In this document: one piece after another, positions 1-12,021 of the stretch
Layout: every line of letters begins with the position of its first letter
Position numbering within the stretch: position 1 is the first letter of the stretch
Origin: Rhizophlyctis rosea
Taxonomy: Eukaryota; Chytridiomycota; Chytridiomycetes; Rhizophlyctidales; Rhizophlyctidaceae
NCBI GenBank assembly: GCA_027596075.1
Contig: JADGJC010000051.1
Location: forward strand, 120,927-184,926
DNA length: 64,000 nucleotides
Reading direction: 5' to 3'
Notes under the pieces: model-generated
Told to the model about the DNA's origin: nothing
The model's input: only the letters and a program-made list of their open reading frames with translations
Database searches by the model: none
Program-made: the position numbers and the translations under genes

Positions 1-2
1 TC

Positions 3-659
3 ATCGTCATCTACCCCGGATCCCCCCACGAAGGAACCTGCTGGGACGTCTCCTCTCCCCAAACGCTAACCCACAACGGCGGTTCTGATTCCTACGCCAT
101 CTCCCTCATGATCACCCACACAAAAGCCCTCTACCCTTCCACCGACGTCTATGTCACCGGCACATCCTCCGGCGGAATGATGACCCAAGTCCTAGCAATG
201 ACATACCCGAACCTCTTCCTTGCGGGCGCTCCATTCTGCGGCGTCCCAGCAGGTGGATTTGCGGGCGATGGCATCGCAAAATGGAACCCGGACTGTGCAG
301 AAGGTCGGATCATCAAATCTCCTACCGAATGGGCGGATATTGTTAGGGCGGCTCACCCCACCTACACCGGTCGGCGACCGCGGATGCAGATTTGGCATGG
401 AGAAGAGGATGAGATTATCCACTACAACAACTTTAAGGAAAGCTTCAAGCAGTGGACAGCGGTTTTGGGTGTATCACAGACTCCGACAAAGGTTGTGAAG
501 GATGATCCTTCGGTTGGATATACGAGGACGGTGTATGGAGAAGTCGTGGAGGGCTTCAGTGGTGCTGGTGTCCTGCATAACATCCCAGTAAACGAGGATG
601 AAGTCATGCGATTCTTTGGTCTTGATACGCTCACACCTGCCACCACCATTGGTCTGTAG
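3..659 (+). CDS. CE1-family acetyl xylan / feruloyl esterase, C-terminal part (5' end outside window)
   Basis: Secreted-type alpha/beta hydrolase that removes acetyl or feruloyl groups from plant-wall xylan. The frame is open from base 3 and has no start inside the window, so only the last 218 codons are present. Visible: the CWDVSS..LTHNGG stretch typical of fungal acetyl xylan esterases near the start, the nucleophile elbow GTSSGG (serine at about residue 60 of the fragment), the HGEEDEII acid-loop region, and a final histidine in VLHNIP. Family members are about 270-310 residues, so roughly a quarter is missing upstream. No intron is needed in this part. The role in biomass breakdown is inferred from the family; acetyl versus feruloyl specificity cannot be decided here. 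Confidence 0.88.
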   Translation: MVIYPGSPHEGTCWDVSSPQTLTHNGGSDSYAISLMITHTKALYPSTDVYVTGTSSGGMMTQVLAMTYPNLFLAGAPFCGVPAGGFAGDGIAKWNPDCAEGRIIKSPTEWADIVRAAHPTYTGRRPRMQIWHGEEDEIIHYNNFKESFKQWTAVLGVSQTPTKVVKDDPSVGYTRTVYGEVVEGFSGAGVLHNIPVNEDEVMRFFGLDTLTPATTIGL

Positions 660-3061
660 GCAAATACATCTATCTCGATACTGTTTTGCCGAAACCCCAC
701 AATTGTATCGGGGGATATAGTCGTTTGTTTGTACATTTCTGATCTCTTACCCCGAGGTTTCCAGCCCTGCAAAACGTTGCAACAAACAATGGACATCGGT
801 TCATTATCCTGTGGACGGTGAGGAGTTTCGCCAGGACTTACCGGCTGCAAATGATGAAGAGGGGCAGCTTTGTGAAGGAGCGAAGTTGGTGATGCTATCT
901 TCGCTCGGGGTGGTGAGAAGATGCAGGAGGTTAGTTTCCACTACATTCGGCCATGTGATGAACATGGTACGAGCTGCCTTGCACATGCGACCGTCGGTAA
1001 CGAGCTGCGACATTGGCAAAAACGGTGTCAGCGAGAATCTGATTGCAAATAATTCTTCACCTTTGTCACAATCTCCGTGACGAACGGGTCCACAACATGC
1101 TCTCAATTTCTGACCTTCAACAAATCGCTACCCTCCTACTACTTGACCATAACCAACGCGATTGGTGGAACTGGCTTGATTTCAAAAGACTCATCAGCAG
1201 CGTTGGGGTACCAAAAAGAATTCACGTTTTGTCAAGACCCCACACGTCAATTGAAAGTTCAGTTTTGGACTTTTCTGAACCATGAAATTTCGTCTATCAC
1301 GGCAAATGTTCCAGCTGTCAGGGTGAAGAGACCTTGCGGTGCTATCTGCGATGTGACCTTTCAAGACAAGACATGTATTGGGAGCTGCGAATCTTCAACT
1401 TCTTTAGGCGGCGGTGAGCATAAGATCATAGATGTATGCGGAAACACACAAAAAGAACGGAAACCCGCAATATTCCGAATGCCAAGTCCTGCCAGTTGAG
1501 GCAATACCTTGTTATTTCTGTACGGTCATATCAGTCGTCGAAAGATCAAAATAATGCAGTAGAAGAGGAGCATGCCGTCGCTCTGCCTAAGCACAAATTG
1601 CAAGATTATGCCTAAAGAATGGTCTCCAATAATGGGAAGTAATGGGACCATCATGTCGTCCAGTAAGATGTTGGCAGAGCCACATCGCCATACCTTCTGT
1701 CCATCTGTCCCTCTTCTTCCTTTTTCGGTTTCAAGTCCACCAGCTTTTGGCACCTACTTGGCATTCGGCAGCAATTCAAATGGGAAAATGGCAAAAATGA
1801 ATTGAAGTGGGCATCCATATTCAAGACTGGTGTTTTTCACCTTCGGTGCAGAGTTTGGTTTAGTTGTTTCCTTGCGGGTGGACCTCAGAGTCCTGATTAG
1901 CATCCATGATATACACTGGCAGGACGAGACAACATCAAACTCTTCTGCATCGTGTAGTATGGAAAGAGGACAAAGAGTATAAAAGAGGACCAGGCCAACA
2001 GAGCACCTCTGGTTGCTGCCTCGACGAGAAATTGGGCACCAGTGAATTGAGACCAGAGGAATCTCACTTCTTATACGGAAAATGGTTGACTCCAGCTGAA
2101 AAGGGATCAAAAGTTTCACACAAAGAGAATTTGTGAAAATACAATGATGGCCACCGATGTTTGAAGACTCGTCTGTGGTATTAGAGTCTTTGGCACATCA
2201 TGGAAAGCAGTGGGTTGGATTGCAAGCTAATTGCAGCTCATCCCTCTCAATCCACATTTGGTTTCCAGATCCCCTTTTTTTGCGGCAATTGAACGCGTAC
2301 TAATTGGATTGTTCATGAAGAGGCGATGAGATCGGAGACTATGTAATCAAGAGGGAAAAAACCGTCGGTTACGTGGCACTCCAGTATGGCTCGCACAATT
2401 GCATCAAGTGCCATCTGTGTTTCACTAATGTTTTAGGACTTGCTTTCTGCAACCCTTCTTGAAGCAGGACATTCCGCCAGAACTTGGCCAATAAGCAGCA
2501 TGACAATAGGGAGCAATGCGACTTTGCTTCTATATAGATCGCACGGTAACGGATTCATAGCGCCAAAGTGCCAACCTGAGCGGACATTTGGATGCTGTGC
2601 TAGGAGCTGCCCGAACAATTAGCTGCCGTTCAGAAAGCCAGATTCTGTGCTTCAAGCATAACTAGCATATTCGAATCTAATGTAGGTGCCGTTGCATCAG
2701 AGGAATCGCCAGTTTGGCTAGTGACGGCCCAATCGCGGTGTAATCCTGTTCACGATCTGGTCTCTTTTTGCACCATTGTGATGTTTGAGTGACTAATGGT
2801 GGAGATTTGCAACGGAGAGCTCGAAAATGCAAGGTGTGAAAAAAAGAAACCAAACGAATCGAAAAACAAGAAAGCAGCTTCAAGTTGCTCCCCCAACAAT
2901 AAGCTCAGAAAGGCACCTATTCGCCATGTACTGGCAAAGGAGAGATACCTCCCCTCATCGTCGTCCACATTTCGATGGGACTAAATACAAGAATTTAGAC
3001 TACCATGTAATGGTGCGATCGACCGGCTCTAATAGTGGCTATCTTCATTCCACTACGTACA
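660..3061. other. Intergenic, no supported gene
   Basis: About 2.4 kb between the 3' end of the esterase and the 3' end of the RAD5-like gene. Open frames exist (the longest, 1077-1499, is 140 codons without an ATG), but none shows family motifs, convincing splice continuity or codon bias different from chance. No repeats or RNA genes recognised. Confidence 0.5.
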
Positions 3062-6000
3062 CTAATCAAATAACGCCATCAAATCTTCTAGCCGCAGCTT
3101 ACTCTCCTCCGGACTCGTCACCGCACCCGCCAACTCGCTCTTCCGAGTCTGAATAGCCAACATCTTCTCCTCAACCGACCCTGCAAATGAAATTACACCC
3201 GCGTTGACACCAAAGTTCTGAATATGCTGCGCCGTTTCCAAAGTCATCCACTGCATACCTGAAATAACAAACCGCAACACCTCCACAGGAAGCGTCTGAC
3301 CCAATCTATGCACACGGTCGATCGCCCTGGCAGACCATAGGTATCAGCATCACGCAAGGCCCAGCATCAAAAGAGACAACATCACTCACTGCTTCTCAAC
3401 ACTCTCATTCCACCACGGATCCAACAAAACCACCCTCGACGCCATGGTCAAATTCACCCCAACACCCGTTGACCGCAAACTAGCAATCAACACGCAGGTG
3501 TCATCGTCGTTCGCGAATTTATCCAGGACCGTCTCCCTGTTGAAGGCGCATACACAGTTTCAGTATGATCACAAGTTGTGGGCAACGAAGTGCAAACACT
3601 AACCGAGCCTTCTGACTCAACGTTCCATCCAATCTCACAAACGGGAATCCATGCTCCTTCAGCACCACTTCGACGAAGTTTAGCATGCTCGTCCACTGAC
3701 TGGATAACGATTCATAAGTCATAAATGTCGCGAAATCATAGACAAAGCGACCCCTACCTAAACACCACAGTTTTAACACCAGGAAACTCCTCCCTCGTCC
3801 GCTTCAACGCATCAATCAGCGCCCTAAGCTTCGTCGACGCCTTGAAATTGACACTCCGCAACGATATCTCCGCCTTCCCTTCCCCTTCAAAATCATCAGC
3901 CGGTCGCTTCGCGTTTCTCACAACACGCAACAGCTTGTTTTCGTCGCACTTTTCGCGACATACCGGACTGCAAAAAATTGATTAAACGATCCGCCCAGTT
4001 GGCCTTCACAGGAAACGACAAAACTTACCACTCAGCCCCCTCACCCTTCCTCTTCTTCTTCTCCACAAAATCATGCATACACGCCTCACAAGCCATATGC
4101 AAGCAAGGCAACAACACCGGCTCCGACACCACCTCCAAACAAACCGGACACTCCTGGTCATCACTACTCCCCTCCAACCCCAACAGTGATTTGGCAAAGT
4201 CCTCGGATTGGCCCTCCCCGCCGCAGTAGCTCGCTACCAGTTCCTGCAATCCGATGAACGTCGCTTGGGTTTCTTCCGACTGCAATTTGACGAGCAAGGG
4301 GTGGTCGCAGGCTTGTCGGAGTCGGAGGATCTGGTGAAAGTTGATATCAGTGTCCTGTTTGTCAGGCTCATGTGCGCGCAGCATTATGCGCAAATGGAAA
4401 CGAACCAACTGGAAGACATGCGCATAATCCGCCTTCCCCACACTCCTCAGATCAGACAGCTTCCGCTTCGAATGCTTCAATAAGGAACAACCCGCATCAG
4501 CACAAGCAATATGGGTCCCAAAGCACGTGCGACAAACGTCTCACCCAATTCAAATTATCATAAATATCCTGCTCCTCCTTCGAAAATCTCAAATACTTGA
4601 TCTCAACATTCTTCGGAGGCAACGTAACAATAACATTCCCATTCTCGTCCTTCATATCTTTCGTCCTCCTGCAACAAATAAGCATCAGCCTCCTCTCTCC
4701 AAACCTCATCCACCACTCTCCAAACCTCAAAATAATCGGCTCCAAAATCGTCTGCACAATCTCCAAAGCTCTTGCATCCTTCTTACTAAACGGAACCGAT
4801 ATAAAAGCTTGCCAAAAACTCCAATGGGACCATGGCTCTACTCGCAAGAAGTGGACGAGGGAGTACAGGTCCTCCAAACTGTTCACGATGGGTGTGCCCG
4901 TAACAGCCCACCGTTTCTCGGCGGTCAGCGCGCAACATGCCTGGAATTGGAAGTTTTGTACAATGGTACCAGCGACAGGGTGTAAGGACCCATACCTTTG
5001 ACGTCTTCGTTGACCGTTCCTTGATATAATGTGCTTCATCTGGATGCAAGTCATGAGAATATGCAATCCAAACCAAACGATTGCCAAGGTTTACCAAGAA
5101 CAACGCGGAACCAAGATACACTATATAATGCAGTGTCGCTCAGGTTCGTCCCATCGCCATATTCGCTCGCCAATGTTCCGTACGTTGTCAGCCTACACCA
5201 AAAATGAGTGTTTCGTTCATCGAGGTGTTCAAAATGACGTTAACGTACACTACGGTCGGCGCATCCTGCTTCCGGAACAGGTTCCCATCTCCCTTCGTCC
5301 GCTCATTACCATAATAAAACTCAACCGTCACGAGCCCGGGCTCAAAACACCGCTCAATCTCATTGCGCCATTGGCCCAACACGTTGAGTGGGCATACGAT
5401 CAGGCTGCAACAAGCCAGTCAGTTATGTCTTGACCATTCGTGATTTGAGTATGATTTCACTTACGTCGAATGAGTTGGTGGAGGATCCGTGCTGCCTGCA
5501 AGCCCTCCAAGACTTCCAAGCGCAGAGTTTTGCCGACGTCGGTTGCTATGAATCACACTTAACATTTCGATCGTTTTTCCCAAACCCATCTCGTCTGACG
5601 CCGTGCAGCATGCTTGTCAACATCGACATCACTTCGACAAGGCAGATGCACAACTTTCTTACCAGCAAGAATGCCACCGCAGCAATGCTCCTCCCTCGGA
5701 AAGTCCAGACTCAACTCGCCCGAATACGGGTTGAAATAGAAAACTTCCCCTCCAGCAAATTGATACTGAACATGAAAGATTAGTTTACAACGCGAGGAAA
5801 CGCAACCAATCCGTAACTCACCTCCCGCCACAGCGGCGACATACTCCCAACCTCCTCCACCGTTGCCGAGGCATTCTCCTTCATCATCATAAACGACAAC
5901 CCAACCGCCTGATAATCTCTCAGAGTCAACTTCATCCCCTTCCTCGGCTCCATCTTTCCGATGGTTTTGTCCAACTGATTCGCCTTCCGATAAATAACTC

Positions 6001-7053
6001 CCAAATCCAACGGCGACACTGTATTCACATTTTGCACTCCATCCACGGCATCGCCAGCATCATCCGCTTCCTGCGTCGACTCCAAATTGACGTCAATGGG
6101 TACTTCGCTCGTATCAGTCCCAGCAATAGGACGGATTCCGAGCCGTTCGAAAAGTGTTGCAAGAGCGTATTTGGTGTCTTTTACACGATCGTCTGCGTCG
6201 GTAGGTTTTGTTTCCGATGACTTTGCTTTTTTGGAAGTATAGATTGCGTTGGGTTGTTTCAAGAATGCTTCACGTGTCATGTAAACGGATACGGATATGA
6301 TGATATCGTCCTGGTTTCCGTGATTCAGTGTTCACTCAAATGACCAACGGAGTTCTTTGGATGCTGGGTTCCCCTACCATGAGTCCGAGATTGGGAGCAG
6401 CCATTACTACCGTGCCCGTAAATGTGCACTGCAAACCGATGCGGATCAATAATGCACTTCCCTCTATGCATGAAACGGGAAGAGCACAAAGTTACCAAAT
6501 GCAGGTCTATTAGCTTGCTGACAAAGGCTGACGTGTCTGCAGAAAGCTTCGCTATCTCCTGCGAGAGTTGGAACCAACACATCTCAGCATAAGAAACACC
6601 CGTCAGTCATGACCAACCAAATAGTACCAACCTGAGTGCCCTTGAACACCCTCACAATAGTATTCCCTTTTGCCGCACTGGAAGCTCCAGCACTCACAAA
6701 TCCACCTCCACGTTTTCGTTTCTTGGCGGTAATAACTTGCGTTATTCTCTCGACCCTGATTGCGTCCCCGTCCCGCACAACGTTGTTGCCCTTGACAGTG
6801 GAATATGCCACAACGACCATTTCGCCAAGAAGTGCTGGAAAGTGTGTTGGGCGGAGGGCAGCGCGACTTAGTTGTGTTGAGTCCATGACGTGGGAAGGTG
6901 ACGGGTCCTCAGTTTCGGCTGGACGTGGGAGAGTTACGTCAAACACTGCAGTGGTGAGGAGAAAAAGAGAGTATTACCTGTCGGTGAAGCAACACGAGGT
7001 CGCTTTGCCGGTGGGAACTGTTCATCCTTGCTATGTGTCAAATACCTATCCAT
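3062..7053 (-). CDS. RAD5: RAD5/HLTF-type SNF2 helicase and RING ubiquitin ligase
   Basis: Replication-fork-remodelling ATPase and E3 ligase of post-replication repair; in yeast it drives PCNA polyubiquitination and fork reversal. The 973-codon model has 18 exons: 7053-6978, 6918-6632, 6558-6496, 6428-6378, 6310-5822, 5765-5663, 5594-5465, 5404-5249, 5192-5095, 5039-4996, 4940-4726, 4668-4545, 4474-4029, 3967-3758, 3699-3604, 3536-3390, 3326-3259, 3180-3062. A KRPR basic patch lies at residues 17-20. A HIRAN-like domain (about 55-185) contains GTVVMAAPN and DDIIISVSVY. The SNF2 core carries DEMGLGKT (about 357) and DEAH (485). A RING finger (CPVC at 721, then CLHMACEAC and CPVC) interrupts the helicase exactly as in Rad5. 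Motif VI reads DRVHRLGQT. All introns found are 53-85 nt. No frame break was seen, so it is probably functional. Confidence 0.93.
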
Positions 7054-7380
7054 AGTCACCTCTCCGTAACTTTATGGATGCTGAGGAGTTGTAGGGAAAG
7101 AAATCGCAGAAAGGACCTTGCAAAACATTTCGAATTGTGCACCACCGTCAATTAAGCCGTTTTTAGTCATACTGCCCTCCTGTCCGAACCTCCAAACTGA
7201 ATGACGCACAGTTGCTATTTTCCATCTATTTACAAAACTCCGCCACCCCAAACTCACGAGGTCAAAAATAGCTCAACCCTTACCCGCGAGGGAGCAGCAC
7301 CCTGAAACTCTTTCCCACACTCGAAACTTCTCCATTCCTTTCGCATACCCTGCTCATCTCCAACCTGACGAAGACCGGCA
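7054..7380. promoter_or_regulatory. Shared divergent intergenic region RAD5 / Yippee
   Basis: The 327 bp between the divergent start codons of the RAD5-like gene (minus) and the Yippee gene (plus) must hold both 5' UTRs and promoters. I see no clear TATA box or other named element. A bidirectional promoter is inferred only from geometry. Confidence 0.35.
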
Positions 7381-8040
7381 ATGACCATCACCATCTTCGC
7401 CAGTACGACGCGCAAGGCTCACCAACAGCCAGAGCAGCCGACCCTCCTGTCGGGTGATCGCATCTACGCCTGCATGGGGTGTCAAGCTCATCTCGCAAAG
7501 GGCGGAGACATCATTAGCAAGGTAGCTGACTACCTTCCCACGGAGTCGCTTTGCACGACTGCTACCATGACAGCTCACTAACAACTACACAGATGTTTAT
7601 GGGCCGGCTGGGACGCGCCTACCTCTTCAAAACTGCGTAAGTTATCCTTCGAAACTAATGGGAACCGCATCAGCCTTAACGGTCTAAACCCCTCCACCAG
7701 GCATAACGTCGCTGTCGGAACACACGAAAAACGAAACCTAATCACTGGACAACACGTCGTCGCGGATATCAAATGCATCGGTTGCCAGTCCACGGTGGGG
7801 TGGAAATATGTAAGAGCTTTTAATTGCTATCTCCATTAGTAGCCGACGATCCGCACTAAACAAAGGGCCATTTCATGTCAGGTACACGCTTACGAAAAAG
7901 ACCAGAAGTACAAGGAGGGGACATATATAATCGAGGTAAGGTCACTGCTCTCACGCAGCGCCCCCCAGTAACTTACGCCAAATGCGCTCCAGCAAGCCAA
8001 AGTATCAAAAGAGAATGGCTGGATGGAAGACGAGTGGTAG
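7381..8040 (+). CDS. Yippee-like zinc-binding protein
   Basis: Small conserved eukaryotic protein of the Yippee/Mis18-like fold; members act in chromatin, spindle or ubiquitin-ligase contexts, but the molecular role of fungal ones is poorly known. Five exons (7381-7521, 7593-7636, 7701-7809, 7882-7935, 7993-8040) give 131 residues. The hallmark is complete: C31-x2-C34, then 52 residues, then C87-x2-C90. Flanking conserved blocks are YACMGCQAHLA, GRAYLF, NVAVGTHEKR, TGQHVVADI and a C-terminal YKEGTYIIE. The first 27 residues before the motif are not conserved in the family. Splice sites all match GT..AG and total codon count is whole. It is divergent from RAD5 and convergent with the telobox gene, which ends 184 bp away. 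Confidence 0.95.
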
Positions 8041-8223
8041 GAACACCCACCAAAGAGAAAGTCAGGCAAAGCATCAAATACCGCGTCACTCGTATGACGC
8101 ACATATAGTAATGTACATAACGGACAGTTTTTATATAATGGCAAGGATTATTTAAGAGAACGATTGACGAAGGTACACTGCCCAAACGCAAACCGATGTC
8201 TTGCAACTGACAGATCAAGCATT

Positions 8224-9778
8224 TTACCGACGCTGAAAGAACCCAGCTATATTTGCCATCTTCATTACTTCTCTGCGGTCTGCTTCTGCTTCTTCCTGTG
8301 GTGCTAGTCTTGGACGAATTGAGGGTGTTGATACTACGGGGCGAGTTGCGGGTGCTGACTGCGGGGATGGAACGACCGTTATCCAAAAAGGGTTCTAAAG
8401 CGGACAGCAAGGCGCATTATTCATTTGATCAAAAAAACACTCATGAGCAGCACCTGCCCCTACCTCGTGGCCTTCAAGCGACTCCTCCTCATCCCCAAAC
8501 TCCGACCACCCATCCTCACCCTCTCGTTCATTCTCCGCCTCACTATCTTCTACTATATCATTATTTATCACCTCCTGTGAAAATAGATCCTCCATAGGGT
8601 AATGCTGAGGTAGTGAATCCGGTACGACGGTACGTGGTTCGATTTCCTGTCGCTGTGCGTTGCCATTTTGCGTCCGGGAAGGGCCATCATTCACTTCCTG
8701 CCGGGCAGGAGCTGACTTCGCCGGACTTCGAGTACGTGCTGCACGTGGTTCCCATGGCAGTGCTCGTCGTTTTGGTGGTTCGACTGAAGATGGGACCTCA
8801 ATAGTTGCAGGCTGCTCGTGGGGAACCTCCGCCCTGTCTTTCCTGATGCGTTGTAATGGTATCTCCTCCTCCTCTTCTTCTTCTGTCTCCTCCTCCTGCT
8901 GCTGTCGCTGCCGCTGTTTTTCCTCCTCCTGCTGGCCTTCCGCGTCGTCAACATTCATTGCATCCTGTTGCTCCGCCGCAGCCCCTGCCATGCCACCGAC
9001 CCCATCCTCGTCCCCGTCAACCTCTCCATTCTCAGGAACATCCAAACTCCACAATTCACCATGGGTATCCCTTCCTACCGTTCCGTCCCTTTCCAATTTA
9101 TTCCTCAGGCGTACCACCTCCTCTCGAACGGCTTCATTCAAGGTCGCGTGGTCGTAAGCCTGCCACCCGCACTGTTTTTTTATGTTTCGGAACCGGAAGC
9201 GGAGGTCTTCGCCGGTGCGGTTGGAGGCATTGAATGGATAGTGTATGTGCTCGCTGATTCTCGCCCATTGATGGCCGTACTGTGAACATTGTGAATTAGC
9301 TTTCAGTGACAAACCTGCGTGAACTGACCTGAAATGTACCTTCAGGAAGCCGAACAAGAGGTACAGTGATTCTTTATCTGAGAAGGGTCGCCTCACTCGA
9401 GCTGCTTTTGGCGGCGAGGCTGCTGCTATTGTCTGTTGATGTGGAGGGTTCAGAGAATAAAACTTGTCCGGCCAACGTGATCGATATCTGTCAACGGTTG
9501 TTAACGAATCCGTCAGCCGGAGTTCCACCCAAGCAGTCATCCAACACGCACCTATCTTTCAAGTCAACAGCTGTCCGCTGCGGCAGAATGTCGAAATCCT
9601 CGTCCTTTCTTATAGCCGTCCAGTTCTTTCCGTGCTGAGGTGACGCGTTTGTGAGACTTCACCGTTCACAGCCTGGAGCAGCTGACATGACTCCCACCTT
9701 CACCACGCCGTTGAAGAGCTCCACGTCTTCCTCGTCGGTCCACTGCAACTCGCTTCTTTTGGGCGCGGGTAATGTCAT
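8224..9778 (-). CDS. Double-Myb telobox protein (telomere-repeat-binding factor type)
   Basis: Likely binds TTAGGG-type telomeric DNA through two Myb/telobox domains. Exons 9778-9698, 9634-9552, 9487-9340, 9279-8464 and 8394-8224 give 432 residues. Myb 1 (about 10-62) starts ELQWTDEED and ends with the telobox VDLKDRYRSRW at 50-60. Myb 2 (about 85-140) contains YGHQWARIS and the telobox-like EDLRFRFRN at 128-136. The middle and C-terminus are acidic and low complexity (runs of E and Q), ending in RREVMKMANIAGFFQRR. Two adjacent N-terminal telobox Mybs resemble fungal Tay1/Teb1 proteins; TRF1/2, by contrast, carry a single Myb at the C-terminus and a TRFH domain. The start was chosen as the first ATG in frame; the ATG-less frame upstream is probably 5' UTR. 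Confidence 0.8.
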
Positions 9779-10582
9779 ACTTGTAGGTGGACCTAGTAAT
9801 GAGTAGAGAATGTCGGAATTTTCGAGGTTTGGACCGTTTGGGAGGGAGAAGCTTCTAAATTTTTTAAAAGGTTGGTGTGTTGAGTACGTGGGACGAGCAG
9901 TCAATCAGCGGCCCAATCACGTGCCAACGCACCTCCTTCCAAGCCACCCAACAGGCGAGCCGCCACAGCGAGTGTCACAGCGGGCACCTCCGAACTTTGG
10001 CCCAGCTCATGGTGCACTGGTGCCTGATGCAGTCCACCTTTTCCCACGCTCTTGTCATCTGTGTTATACACCCATAGGGACGCTATCCAAGTTGTGATAG
10101 AGCCCAGGACAACCCACCAATAACCGATACCGTAAGTGTCAAAGAAGTGGTTGAAATTGCTTTGAAACCGTCGTATACACTGGTGTTGAGCGCGTACAGC
10201 GGATAGGGTGTTCTAAACAGGACCCCACTGCAGATTTGCACCCTGAAAGTGGTCTCGACAGCTGTCAAACAAATTTTGCAAGTGAAAGGGAACCCGTTCT
10301 CATTGTGGCAAGTGCTGCAGCACCCCGCTATGAAGTCACTGCACCCGCATTAACCAAACTCCGATGCCCTTGGTTTGACGTCTTTGAATGGTGAAAAAGC
10401 TGGACAAGTGAAACTGTAGGTTAGGAGGACCCCTATGCCGCACGTTTTGCATACTGGGAAATTCATTGTGAAAGTATGAAATTCTCACATTTCACACACT
10501 ACAGTCGCATTTTGTTGCTCGAATTGTACGCCTGCCAAAGGGGGTTCCGCCTGTGCTCCGCCTCCACATCCCCGCGCAAGCT
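9779..10582. other. Divergent intergenic region, telobox gene / SGF73
   Basis: About 800 bp between divergent starts. It should hold both promoters. No gene, repeat or named site recognised; open frames here overlap without motifs. Confidence 0.4.
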
Positions 10583-11765
10583 ATGTCCTATCTCAAAGGA
10601 AAGGAAGGTCAATCATGGGACCAATTCAAGCAATCGATGGGCTGGAAGGACGGTGGAGGTACAATGTGCATTGATGCATTTGCACTCATCAGCATCCATT
10701 GACATCATGTGCAGAAACGGACGAGGAAACCCCGGCGGATGGGCCTAGCGGACAAGGGAATCAAAGGCGCGTCTTCATTCCCATCGCTGATGAGATGGTC
10801 CTGGTCACTTGCAACACATGCAATCGATCGTTGATACAAACAGCCTTCATGGATCATCTTGGTTGGTGCCTCTGCTGTCCCGGCAGACTCTCCTCAATAT
10901 GGATGAAGTCGCATCATCCTGACTTCCTTCTCCCACAGAAATCTGCAAAGCAGCACATCCCCAACAATATACCCAACCCTCAAAACCGGAGAAAGTCCCG
11001 ATGGGCAAGAAAAGAAAGAAGGTCGACGAAGCACCAGATACCCAGGGTGAGACGCCATTGTGAGTTCCGCACGACGGACGTCGTCACGTTATCTATGTGC
11101 TTAACATCGATAAATCAAAAGCAGGAAGCGGGAGCGGACTACCAGAACGTCCAGAAAAGCAGGCAAAATTGAGCAAGGTGCAGGGCAAAGCAAAAGGTAA
11201 ATTCGCTTGTCGCCAACGCGAAGATGTGGAAGGCGTCTGAAACTTATGTCCTACCCCAGCACCTCTTGATCTCGACAAGAACTGCGGCGTACTCTTGGAC
11301 AACGGCCTGCAATGCACACGGTCAATCACCTGCAAGATCCACACCGTGAGCGCCAAGCGCGCAGTACCCGGACGGTCAATGCAGTACGACATGCTCGTGA
11401 GCGATTACAATACCCAACGGACGGGCGGCGCTAGACCTGGCGCAAAAGGTACGTTATTATCCCCATACATTTTGCTGCCTTTGCATTTCGTTACATCCTC
11501 GCAACTTCATGCTGATACGCACGCCCCATCAGGAGACAACAAATTCGGCCCCGGATCCCGGCCCGGCGGCGCAGCACCATCCTTCCCAGGCGGACAACCC
11601 ATGACGCAAGAGGAAGAAGTTCAAATGGTTTTGAAGGCCATCATAGAGCACAAACCGCAACCCCTTGCGCTGCCGACGCCGTGCGCGTCCTTCAGCCGGT
11701 GGCCGGTGTATAAGAATCGGCTGGCGCTGCAGGCGGTGCTGGCGAGGAGGGATCATGTCAGTTGA
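10583..11765 (+). CDS. SGF73: SAGA deubiquitinase-module subunit Sgf73 / ataxin-7
   Basis: Tethers the Ubp8/USP22 H2B-deubiquitinase module to the SAGA coactivator. Six exons (10583-10658, 10715-10861, 10939-11046, 11125-11196, 11260-11448, 11533-11765) give 274 residues. The N-terminal zinc finger is C58-x2-C61-x11-H73-x3-C77, in [21 protein letters not shown] basic KKRKK linker follows. The SCA7 domain starts near 136 ([18 protein letters not shown], then [18 protein letters not shown] and GRSMQYD), the most conserved block of the family. All five introns fall in phase 1, with GT..AG ends. It converges with SEC20, whose 3' end is 256 bp downstream. Start: first ATG giving continuous frame into exon 2. 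It is shorter than yeast Sgf73 (about 650), mostly in the C-terminal tail. Confidence 0.93.
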
Positions 11766-12021
11766 TTTTGCATTTGGCGGTGGGCAGGGATGCATGTGGG
11801 GAAAGTGTAAAATATAGGGTATGTTGTAATGGTTTGGATTGGGAAGGCATCGCGAGCTGGGGAGAAAGGGAATAGAATGCAAGTTTGCGACGGTTGCGCT
11901 TTGTTTACTGTGTGAAATGGCTATCATCACGAGGCTGCCTTTGCTTGAGCTTCTGCGTAAAGCTACATACGAGATGTCTACCCGCTAATCCTAAACTTCC
12001 GGCACATCCCCCCCAAATCCC

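Noticed and set aside
1077..1499. 140-codon ORF downstream of the esterase
   Set aside because: Lacks an ATG, shows no family motif, and its length is within chance.
6429..6977. Ultra-short (32 and 34 nt) introns in the RAD5-like gene
   Set aside because: Nearby alternative acceptors give 59- and 67-nt introns that keep frame and match the HIRAN domain better (LIDLHL joined to CTFTGTVV), in line with all other introns of the window.
8856..9157. Plus-strand Ser/Cys- and Pro-rich ORFs
   Set aside because: They are antisense shadows of the Glu/Gln-rich part of the telobox gene.
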